Shown here piece by piece: positions 14,460 through 25,200 of a stretch of DNA of 32,061 nucleotides. The notes below the pieces were generated by a model. It did no database searches. It saw only the letters and a list, made by a program, of their open reading frames with translations, and was not told where the DNA came from. Position 1 is the stretch's first letter, and every line of letters starts with the position of its first letter. Source of the stretch: Caldifarciminota bacterium (GTDB taxonomy: Bacteria > Hydrothermota > UBA3072); the NCBI GenBank assembly GCA_023131835.1, contig JAGLZA010000114.1:1-32061 (forward strand), given 5' to 3'. The position numbers were made by a program, and so were the translations under genes.

Positions 14460-15874
14460 GCAATGAAATAGAAGCTAATTATAACCAACAGTATCTTTTT
14501 CCGCCGAGGTTAGAGGACTTACTCCCGAGCGATCATCCTGCAAGGTTTATAAGGGAGTTTGTAGATTCCATAAATTTAGATGAATTAGGGTTCAAGAGGA
14601 GAAAATCTGAAGAAGGTAGGCCTAACTATTCAGCTGAGTTATTAACAAAGGTGTGGCTTTACGGTTATTTTATCAGTATAAGGAGCTCCAGGAAGTTAGA
14701 GCAGGCTTGTATGGATAATATAGGGATGTTATGGTTGACAGGGATGAATTATCCTGATCATAACACATTATGGCGTTTTTACAGGGACAACAGAGAAGCA
14801 ATAAAGCAGTTATTTAAGAAAGTGGGAAGGATAGCAATGGAGGGAGGTCTTATAGGTTTAGTGTTAAATGCGATAGATGGGACAAAGATAACAGCTGATG
14901 TTTCTAGAAAGAACACATTGAGTAAGGAAGATCTGGAGGAACTTGCAAAAAAGTTAGAGGATTCAGTAGAGGAGGTCATTTCGGAGATTGAGTCAAAGGA
15001 GGGGGAAGGAGAAGGGGAATATAGATTACCCAAATCCTTAGCGGATAAGGATAACTTAAAGGAGTTTGTCAAGGAGAGATTAGAGAGGTTAGAGGAGGAA
15101 GGCAGGAAGTATATAAATTTGACTGATAAGGATTCAAGAATGATCAAGAACGGAAAAGTGAAAGAGTTTTGCTATAATGCGCAGGCTACCGTAGATAGTA
15201 AGCATGGTCTAATAGTTGGGGCAGATGTTATAGAAGAGGAGTCAGATAACCATCAATTAGTCAATAGAATAGAGGAAGTAAAGGAGACAGTAGGGAGAGA
15301 AGCAGATGAGAATCTCCTGGATGGAGGTTATTTTTCTGGTGAGGAGTTAAATCGTGCAGAGGAGAAGGGTTATAATGTTCTTATAAATATACCGAAAAAC
15401 GATTCTACTTCTAACAATAAATATAATAAATCCAATTTTACTTATGACGAGAAAAAGGATGTATATATATGTCCTAAGGAGAGAGAGTTACATTTTGAAA
15501 GGGAAAACCGAAGGAAAGACAAGGATTACCTAATCCGAGTATATCATTGTGATGGATATAAAGAATGTCCATACAGGTGGGAGTGCAGCGAGAATAAGAG
15601 AGGTAGGACAATAGATAGAACTTCTTACGATAGTGCTATTAGGAGACAAAGAGAGAAGCAAAAAGATGCTAATAAGGTGGAGTTACTTAAAAAGAGGAAG
15701 GAGATAGTAGAGCCAATTTTCGGATATATAAAGGCGATATTTGGGTTCAGGCGTTGGACGGTGCGTGGGATTGAAGGAGTTAGAGCCCAATGGTATATGA
15801 TATGCACGGCAGTAAATCTTCGTAAAATGTATAAGGAATGGTCAAAAGGGTCTTTCAAACTATTGGGAGCATAG
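14456..15874 (+). CDS. IS1182-family transposase
   Basis: 472 residues from the ATG at 14456, chosen because GGAGG lies 7 bases upstream; an in-frame GTG at 14414 would add 14 residues. N-terminal DUF772-like region: LFPPRLEDLLPSDHPARFI, GRPNYSAELLTKVWLYGY and IRSSRKLEQAC. The DDE catalytic residues are plausibly Asp141 (NAIDGTKI), Asp289 (LLDGGYFSG) and Glu419 (VEPIFGYIK). A Cys-rich insert (YICPKE...CDGYKECPYRWEC) precedes the last catalytic block. An acidic, Glu-rich stretch around 165-190 is a coiled-coil-like insertion. No frameshift or internal stop, so the element could be active. Confidence 0.93.
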   Translation: MSNEIEANYNQQYLFPPRLEDLLPSDHPARFIREFVDSINLDELGFKRRKSEEGRPNYSAELLTKVWLYGYFISIRSSRKLEQACMDNIGMLWLTGMNYPDHNTLWRFYRDNREAIKQLFKKVGRIAMEGGLIGLVLNAIDGTKITADVSRKNTLSKEDLEELAKKLEDSVEEVISEIESKEGEGEGEYRLPKSLADKDNLKEFVKERLERLEEEGRKYINLTDKDSRMIKNGKVKEFCYNAQATVDSKHGLIVGADVIEEESDNHQLVNRIEEVKETVGREADENLLDGGYFSGEELNRAEEKGYNVLINIPKNDSTSNNKYNKSNFTYDEKKDVYICPKERELHFERENRRKDKDYLIRVYHCDGYKECPYRWECSENKRGRTIDRTSYDSAIRRQREKQKDANKVELLKKRKEIVEPIFGYIKAIFGFRRWTVRGIEGVRAQWYMICTAVNLRKMYKEWSKGSFKLLGA

Positions 15875-16024
15875 AAAACTAAGGGGCAATCCCTTCAATT
15901 AGTCTTTTCCATCTTCTATTTTTCATATCGGTCACCTCAACTGGGGATAGAAACATATCCATCACTTTATATGATAAATATTTACTATAGTACATAAATA
16001 CAAAGAGTTTTTTGAGACAGCCTC

Positions 16025-16104
16025 CATGCCTTGTCCTTCTGTCTTTCCACTCCACGAACCCTTATCACATATCACATATCACCCAACGAACTCTATGAAC
16101 CCAA
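16025..16104. other. spacer right of the IS
   Basis: Holds the right half of the split hairpin repeat (16025-16036, CATGCCTTGTCC) and short direct repeats of CACATAT (16066-16083). No gene seen. The original right arm of the palindrome ends in TTCTGTC rather than CTAC. Confidence 0.5.
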
Positions 16105-16189
16105 TATAAATAAAGGGGATTGGTGGGGCTTTGCGAACTTTGCGCCCTTTGCGAGAAAAAAAAGGGGTAGTGTGGGGAAAAATCAACCC
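16105..16189 (+). repeat. promoter-linked GCGAGAAAAA repeat, copy B
   Basis: Matches the reverse complement of 1387-1486: GGGATTGGTGGGGCTTTGCG, then TTTGCG words, GCGAGAAAAAAAA, GGGGTAGTGTGGGG and ATCAACC, running straight into the TTGACA of the next promoter. Confidence 0.75.
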
Positions 16190-16217
16190 TTGACATAACC
16201 TTTTTCTTCATTATAAT
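16190..16217 (+). promoter_or_regulatory. consensus sigma70 promoter of the giant exoprotein gene
   Basis: TTGACA (16190-16195), 16 bases, TATAAT (16212-16217). Both boxes are perfect. Predicted start is about 16224, 7 bases before the leader ORF at 16231. Confidence 0.8.
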
Positions 16218-16230
16218 TTTTTACAACAAA

Positions 16231-16281
16231 ATGGAATCTAAAATGCCTGTTAAGGGAATCCTTAGATGGGGGAGGCAGTAA
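16231..16281 (+). CDS. leader ORF before the giant exoprotein
   Basis: 16 codons, MESKMPVKGILRWGRQ. Its TAA shares a base with the ATG at 16281 (TAATG), and the ribosome site GGGGGAGG for the giant gene lies inside it. The ATG is close to the predicted transcript start, so it could be read by a leaderless mechanism and coupled to the large gene. Expression is unproven. Confidence 0.4.
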   Translation: MESKMPVKGILRWGRQ

Positions 16282-19200
16282 TGTCCTTAATTAAAAGAAT
16301 ATTTTTATTTTCGTTTTTTGTCTTTTTTTCTCTTTTTTCAGATGAAATAGATGATGCCCTGAATTTTCTTTATTCAAATCAAAGCACCGATGGAAGCTGG
16401 GGTAATACTGCGCCGAATAAATTTCTATATACTACTGAGGTTCTAAAGACCTTGAAGATGTTTTCAGATACCACTGTTTACTTTCAAAATGGTGTTCAAT
16501 GGCTTATAAATCACTTCCCTGATGATATTGATTTTATCTCACGCAAATTATCAATCCTTGCAATGGAGAATGAAGATATAGAGGTATTAAAAAATAAAGT
16601 TCTTTCCTGGCAGAATGAAAATGGTGGCTTTGGATATAAGGATGGCTATGAGAGTAATCTATATTATACGATTTCAGCAATAGAGGGGCTTTCAAGTGCA
16701 GGGGATATGGATTCCTCAACAATAAAGGGATTGAATTATATAATAATCAATCAGAATCCCGACGGTAGTTTTTCTTTTAAGGATGATGGAGTAAATTCTA
16801 TATTTGTAACTGCACTAAGTTTATCTACACTCTCCAATTTCAGAGGCAATATTAGTGTAGAGAATGCTATTAATACAGGTGTTTCCTATCTTGGTTCACA
16901 GATGAATCCTGATTCAGGTTATGGAGAGGATGGAAGTAGTATCTATGAAACTGCCCTTGTGCTTCAATCCCTTTTTGATGTTAATAAAAGGCCTGATATA
17001 AGAACAATCTTAAAGGATTATATATGGGTTAGGCAGCTCCCTGACGGTTCCTGGAATGAAGATATCTATGAAACTGCCCTAGCTCTAAGGGTTTTGCAGA
17101 AATCAACATTACCTGACCTTTCCCTGGAATCCCTTGAATTAAATCCCACAAATATTAATCAGGGAGACACAGTAAGTGTAATTACAAGGATTGCAAATAT
17201 TGGTGATAGCGATGCACAGAATGTCAATCTCAGACTCTATGATGATGGTCAGGGTATAAAGGATACTCTATGTAATGAAGTCTTATCTGGAGATACCGCA
17301 GAGGTAGAGATTCTGTGGAATACTGGAGAAACGGTTGGATATCGGACAATTGGTGTTAGAATAGACCCTGATAACGAGATAGATGAACTCTCAAAGGAGA
17401 ATAATTATCAGGAGAAGATGGTTTATATTCAGGATACGGTTCCACCTGAGTCCCTGGATATCTATGTGCAGAACCCATATTTTTCACCAAATAGCGATGG
17501 CATAAAGGATATTTCATCTGTCTACTTCAGCGCATCAGAAGATGTCATTGTGGCTCTAAATATTACAGATAAGAATGGTAATACAGTAAAAGAACTACTT
17601 AGAGATGAATCATACTCGCAAGGGACATATTCAGTAGAGTGGGATGGCTCAGATAGCAGTATGAATATACTCAGAGATGGTGATTATGTTTACAATGTAT
17701 CCCTCACAGACAACGGAGGAAATACAGAGATAAGGCATCATTTTGTTGTGATTGATAACAATAAAACCCCTATATTTGAGAGCCTTGAGCCAAATAGAAT
17801 ATATATGGATAGGGTTATGGGAGATGACCCGGAGAATACCAGAGAATTATTGAAATACTATCCGGAATATGACCTTTGTTTTCTCGGTTTTAAAAATGAA
17901 TTTACTCAGGGTTATTTAGATATAGTTTTGAGTAATGGATTGAGAACCTATCTTGACATATTATGCGAATTCTGGGTTGGTCCCTATTACCATGGAAATG
18001 CTGATTTGCAATACTCAGATCCATACAACAAAATTTTCTTTAATGTAAGAAATAGAGAATCCCCTCTATATTCCTTTGATCTAAGTAATGAAGAATTGGA
18101 TAGCATAAGAGATGATGTAGTTAGATATCAGATATCCCCGAATTATAATAAAATCATATGTGAATCATATTCAGGACTATTTTTAACTGATTTTGATGGT
18201 TCATACTTCACTCATATCGGTAGTCACGCTGGAATTATGGAAGGTTCATGGTCTCCTGATGGTAATCTATTTGTCTATTATGACGCGGATAGTTCTGCAA
18301 TATTCTTGGCAGATCAGGCTCTCCTGAACACAAAAAAGATATTTGAATGTACCTTCTTTGATGCTTTTCCTGATGCATTTGCCTGGTCTGAAGACGGTTC
18401 TCGTTTCGCTTTTACGCAAGTTTTAGAAGGTGATTCTGTTCCTATTGCTGGAATCCTTATCTCTGATAGGATGGGCAGTTATCTTGATACTGTTGCCACT
18501 TTCTTGATTTATGGCCCTCATCCCCCCTTGAAAAAGAGAGTTTTAAGAGGGAAAGGGATGGGTATTTTTGAGGGGTTAAAGTGGCATCCTGACGGGAATG
18601 CTATCCTTATTTCCATTAGTAGAGTTGGATGGAAGAGAAAGGATGGGGTTCAGGACAAAAAAGGCTTGTATGAGATAGATTTAGAGAGTGACACAGTAAA
18701 ACTGTTATATGAATGGCCAGGAGGATATTCCGATATGCGGGAATTTCAATATGCATATAAAGGTTCCTTAATACTTTACCGTAAACATAAAGAGTTATAT
18801 TGTATGGACAGGAACGGAGACAACAGGATTTTAGTTTCAGCATTACCCACTTTCAACTGGTATGGAAAAACATATCTTTCTGAGAACGAAACCTTCTTCC
18901 TGTGGGAAGAAGAATATACTGGAATAAACCTTGATAATTTAACGACAAGGTTAAGACTCCAGAGACTTCTGGGGACACCCAATCAACTTACGATATCAGG
19001 TATAGTATGCGATAGAGGTCTTGAATACTATACATTGAGTTACGGTGAAGGAAAAGATCCTTCTGTTTATCAAACCTTTTATTCTAACTCAAATACTGTT
19101 CTTGATACGATTATAACCAATTGGATTCCTCCTCACTCTGGAAACTGGACAATCAGACTCCAGGCATCTGACAGGGCAGGAAATCTTTCGGAGGCAAAGG

Positions 19201-22200
19201 AGTTCATTTGTTGGGAAGGAGATGCATTGCTTACAAATCTATATGCAGAACCTGAATGTTTCTCACCTGGAAGTGAGGATGTAGTTGATTCAACAGTTAT
19301 CTCATATACAATATTAAAAGCAGAACCAGTGTTCTTTAATATAGTTGATCTGGCAGAAAACAGTGTATTTTTTAAGTATATGGAACACCCGATCCCCGGA
19401 GAATATTCATTTATATGGGATGGAAAAGATTATAGCGGAGACATTGTAAAGAATGGAAAATATTTTGTTAAAGCCTGTGGATATTCTACACCATTATATG
19501 TCGATACTATTCCACCAGATGTTTTTATTGATTTAAGTTTTGATCCAGATAATTTTGTTCGAAATGGTTATTATGACATTAGGATTGATGGAATGGTATA
19601 TGATTTAAACTTCAAAGGATATACCCTATATTTTACCTTTGAAGATACGAATCAATTTCTTCCTGTGCTTTCCGGCGCCAGACCCATTCCAGATACAACT
19701 TTCCTAATAGGATTTATTGGTCTTGAGGATCTTGGAACATATTATGCAAAATTTGTAGCAGAGGATTATGTGGGTCATCAAGAAACCGTTATTGACTCGA
19801 TATTTATAGATTCTTTTTATGTTAACGGAGAAATAGGAGAGGAAGAAGAGGATTATATTTTTTATTCAGAAGCAAGGATTTTTTTACCCGAGGTAGATAG
19901 TATTGTATTTTCAGTTCAATTTGGTCGTATTGTATTCGGTGCAGACAGCCTTGTGTGGACTCGACATGTTAGACAGGGAAGGGGGATTCTACTGGAAGAG
20001 AATTTTTACTACTGTAATGATTCTGTCGAAATACCCCACTTTGGTTCTGACGAAATACTATACGCAATACTATTCCAGGGTGATGTCTGGTATGGAGATA
20101 GTAATCATAGGGTTGCGTGTGATATTGATACAATTCCATTTCATAAAGAAGAAGGAAGAGGGTTATTGATTACCAATCCTCTGCATTCTTTTCCTGGAAG
20201 TCCACCACCGGTAGTTTCTAAGATCTATACTGTTGAAGCAGACTACTTCGCAAGAGATTCTGTAGGGAATCTTTTACCACATCCAGAATTCCTTGAATGG
20301 GTAAAATTTCAGTACGCTCCACTTGAAGACACGAGTTGGTTCACTAATATTGGTATAAAAGATGATTCTCTTCCGTTTCAACAACCCTGGAATACCTATT
20401 TATTACCGAATGGATTTTATAGATTGAAGGCAACAGGAATTGATACACTTGGAAGTCTGGATACATTACATGATAGAATTGATGTGGAAGTATTAAATAA
20501 TCCAATAACATTGCTTTTGCAGACCAGAGATTCTTATCTCCACCTTACTGATACAATCTATGCCCAGGTTTTAGCAGATACAATATTCCATGGAACCATC
20601 CAGAGTGTAAAATTCTCTTATATACTTTCTCTTGATACTACCCTTATTTCCGAAGACTTTGAATCTCCCTACCAGGTTCCGTTCAATACTCAACTACTCC
20701 CCGACACTCAAATTACCCTTATCGGCTATACTTGTGATGATATAGGGAACGATGCCTGGTCACAACCTCTGAGAGTAACGATAGATAATACCCTGCCTAT
20801 TGCCGAAATATCATACCCTACCAATGGAATGTCTTTTGATAATCCTGATACAATACCCGTTTTAGGAACAGCAAGCGATATGAATCTAAAGAACACTGAA
20901 ATAAACCTTGGTAGTATGGCAATAACAAAGGACCATTCCATATTTTCTGACACACTTACATTATTTGATACAAGAACACTCCAAACAGGTGATTATGAGA
21001 TTTCTGTGATTGTAGAGGATAAAGTAAACAATATTTCTGCAGATACAGTTGTGATAACAATAACAAATTCACCGATTCCAGATGTCTCTATTCTGAAACC
21101 GGATAGTAATTCCTTCCAGAACGATACAATGGAGATTGTATACAGTGTAACCGATGATAACCTTTCCTATTATGTCTTAAAATATGGAATAGGAGAAAAC
21201 CCTAATTATACTGTAATTGATTCAAATACCTCCAGTGGACAGAATAAACAATATATATTGAATACATCAGGCCTTCAGGATACCTTATATTCCCTGGTCC
21301 TTTATGCAAAGGATTTAACGGATAAGGAGAATAGTGATACATTGTTATTTACCGTTGATAATACAAATCCCTTTGTTTCAATCATATATCCTGAAGAATA
21401 CCAGAGATTAAAGGATAAATTCCCTGTTATTGGTAGTGTTTTAGACAGGAATCTTTATCAAGACACCCTATTTGTTGGAACCGGTGAGAATCCATCCGTA
21501 TGGACTGAGATAAAATCCTCTGATAGTCCTTTTGATAATGATACAATACTTGTTTGGAATCCATTTATGGATTCTGATGTCTACACATTCAGACTCTCTG
21601 CTGTAGATAAGGCTGGAAATATATCCGAGGATTCTGTGACAATATTTCTTGATACAATACCTCCGGCACCACCAGAAGGGATTACTGCGGTAGACAGCAT
21701 CGGCATTGTTGACCTGTCCTGGCTTCCCAATACAGAGGATGACCTGAATGGATATAATCTATTCAGGCAGGGGACTAAAATACATCAGGAATCTCTAACA
21801 GATACCTTTTTTGTGGATACACTCCCAGCAGTAGAGGGAATATATAAATACTATCTAACCGCTGTTGATATTCTTGATAATGAGAGTGAGTCTTCTGATA
21901 CGATCTCTGTAGAGGTTGACCTCTCCGCCCCTTATGCGAAGATTATCTCACCCGATAACAATCAGTGGATAAAGGGGATTGATACAGTAATGGGCACTAT
22001 AACCGATAAGAATCTGCTTGAATACAACCTTGAATATGCTCCTATTTCAGATACTAATTATACCCTCCTTGTTACAGGACTTTCGGAGATCCCTTATGGG
22101 GAAATATATAAATGGGATGTTTCTGGACTTTCAGAGGATTATAACCTGAGACTGAGAGCAGTGGACACCTATAATAATAGAGATACTTTTGAGATTATTG

Positions 22201-25200
22201 TTCGGGTGGATAATACCCCTCCTTTATTACCGGATTCTCTGACGGCAATACCACAGGGTTCACAGGTAGATTGCTCCTGGCTTCCTGCAACAGATGAACA
22301 CCTTTATGGATATTATCTCTACAGGAGTGGGGAAGAGGTGAATACCTTTATTATTCCTGATACATTCTATGTTGATACAGTCCCTGATGGCGAATTTTTC
22401 TATACTGTTGTAGCTTCCGATTCAGCTGGTAATCTGAGTGAGCCTGCAGGTCCTGAGAGTGTTATCGTGGATACAAGAGCCCCATCTGTTGTGATAACCC
22501 ATCCTTCGGAAGGGTCAACAGTGAATGGAGTTATTGATATTGTTACGATGTGTGAGGATTATGACCTATCCAGTGTGGTGTTCAAATATAAAGAGGAATC
22601 TGGGCCTTGGGATACCATAGGAATGATTCCCTTGCCACCATTTGTTATCCAGTTTAACACAGATACACTCTCCGATGGCAAATATTATCTTTCTGCAGTA
22701 GGAACGGATATTTTTGGAAACACAGACAATTCCCCTGATTCAATATTCATTTTCAAGAAGACAGACCTTACCCCACCAGAACCTCCGCAAGGGCTGATCT
22801 GCAATACCTCTCCATTGTTGAATGGGGGAAGGGTAGATTTATACTGGGAAAGGAACCTTGAGGATGATTTAGATAATTACAATATCTACAGGGATACAAT
22901 AAAGATAACATCTGTTTCTGATACATTCTTTACAGAGGATATCTCTGTAAATGAGTATATAATATACAATGTATCAGCGGTTGATACTGCATCAAATGAG
23001 AGTAGTCTTTCGGATTCTGTTATTGCAGACCTTGTTCCACCGGAACTAATTATTCATGGTCCTGAAGAATCTTGTACATATAGCAGAATAATACCAATAA
23101 CTGTAACCGTTAACGATAAAAGCCTTTCTTTATATCAGATACATTATGTATTATCTACTGACACAACTCTCCTTTATCAGGATAGCCTGAATGTGGTTGA
23201 GGGAACCGTTTACAGATGGAATACAGGGGATTTGAACGATACGGTAGTTCTCATCCTTACCGGTAGTGATGTCAACGGTTTTTCAGATACTGCATCTAAT
23301 GAGTTTATTGTTGACAATCTTCCTCCACCTCCTCCGGAAAGCCTTACTGCCGTCTTAAATCCGGATACCTCCATTACTCTGAACTGGTTGCCTGTTACAA
23401 CAGAGTCCGTATTTTACAATATATATTATTCCACGGTCTCAGGTACTGGATATGCAAAATTGAACACCGAACCGGTTTTGAATGAATCCTATCAAACAAG
23501 ATTACCCGGAGGTAAGACCTATTACTTTGTTGCAACTGCAGTTGATGAGGTTGAAAATGAAAGCGGATATTCAAATGAGGCATCCATATCACCACCGGTT
23601 GATGATATTGATATTGTCGTTGGAGATGGTGATATATGGAATTTCCCCTCTTCTCCTGTTGTGGGTGACTCTGTATTTACGGTTGTAAAGGTGCATAATA
23701 CAGGGAGTCACCCTGCAGAAAACTTCTCATTGAGGTTGATGGTCAAGCATAACGATAATTACTTCACATTGAACGAATGGATTGTTAATAATCTACTTCC
23801 TGATTCCTTACAAGAATTCTCATTTAATTGGGCAACCGATGGCCTTGCAGGGTTTGATACACTCTATCTCCTTGCAGACCCTGAGGATTATATAAGGGAA
23901 ACGGATGAATCAAACAATATCTATACCCTGCCCATAGAAATAAGGGAAACAGATATACTATTCTCATATTCTTTAAGCGATTCAGTTATCCCCCCATTCA
24001 CGGATCTAACTGCATATTATTCAATCACAAATACAGACGCGAACCAGAAAGACTTGATACTCTCATTCTCTATCCTTGACTCAGATAGCACTGTTATTAG
24101 CAGGGATTTTGATATTGAGCACCTTATAATTGATTCAATGCCTGCAGAAAGTACTTATGGTGACTTCTTCTACGATACAACCAATGCAAGGTTTGGAAGT
24201 ATCAGTATAACTGATTCAGGTGGTCCGGGAGAACATTCCTTTGGTTTCTCCTCGGATTCAATAATAATGGAACTTTCTGCCAATCAATGCATTGTCCAGT
24301 ATGTATACCTTGATTCAATAAATCCCCCATCAGAGATAATGATGGAATTTGAGGATAGATATGGAAACAGGGCTCACCGTGCTTTCTATGGTTCTGATCT
24401 GATAAACAGAGGAATATCAGGAACCTCATCAAGGAGAAAGCTGGGAGATCTCCCTGAAAAAGGGAAATGGGTAAGGCTCTTAATCCCTCTGGATTCAGTG
24501 GGTATCTATGACGGCGCAATAAAGGGAATAGAATTCCTGCACTATAATGGTAATATATTCTGGGACGGTACAGGTATAACCGGAAACGAAGTTTCCTTCT
24601 CCTTATCCCAGGGAGAAATAGAAGATATAGAGATATTATGGAACTCGGATGTATTTCCAGGTGGAGGATACAGTATAATATCATCCCTTGAGACTGGTTC
24701 TTCTCAAATTGAAAGGGCAATGCAGTTTGAAATAATGGATATCCCCGGAATGACAACCTATGTATATACAGATAAACCAAACTACGATTCCTATGAAAAT
24801 GTATATATAACAGCGGTTGCAATAAACAATAGTCCCAATCATACATATAATGACTTGAAGGAATTTATCACAATAGTTGATTCAATCGATGTGGTTTACT
24901 TTATGGATTCTACCATAATCCCTGTGATGTTACCAGGTTCAGAGGAAGAGCGCCAATTTGTCCATTGCACAGAATCTTCTCATCCAGGTATGTATTATAT
25001 AAAAGAATGTATTGTTTCGGATTCGGATACCCTAACAACCACCGAGAACCAGTTTTATGTGAATCCATCCTGGGGTGAAGATATAATGGTTGCAGGAAGG
25101 ATCTCCTCTACGCCAAAACTTATACCGTATCCTGATTCATTTACTATATCCTACTATCTACTGAATATAGGTAATTTACCAATAGATTCCCTTCCCTTCT

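Larger units (their letters stand above)
14310..16024 (+). mobile_element. IS1182-family insertion sequence, complete
   Basis: 1715 bp. Inverted ends are GAGGCTGTCTCAAAA at 14310-14324 and its complement at 16010-16024. A CATG duplication flanks it (14306-14309 and 16025-16028). One intact transposase gene fills it. The apparent longer inverted repeat (27 bp from 14298 and to 16036) arises because the target was itself a palindrome. Only one copy is in the window. Confidence 0.92.

Noticed and set aside
14298-16036. IS ends extended to 27-bp inverted repeats
   Set aside because: The outer 12 bases are explained by the palindromic target; CATG as duplication gives standard 15-bp ends.
24202-24846. 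214-codon ORF on the minus strand inside the giant gene
   Set aside because: No recognisable domain; the plus-strand frame continues through it with clear Ig/CARDB-type sequence.
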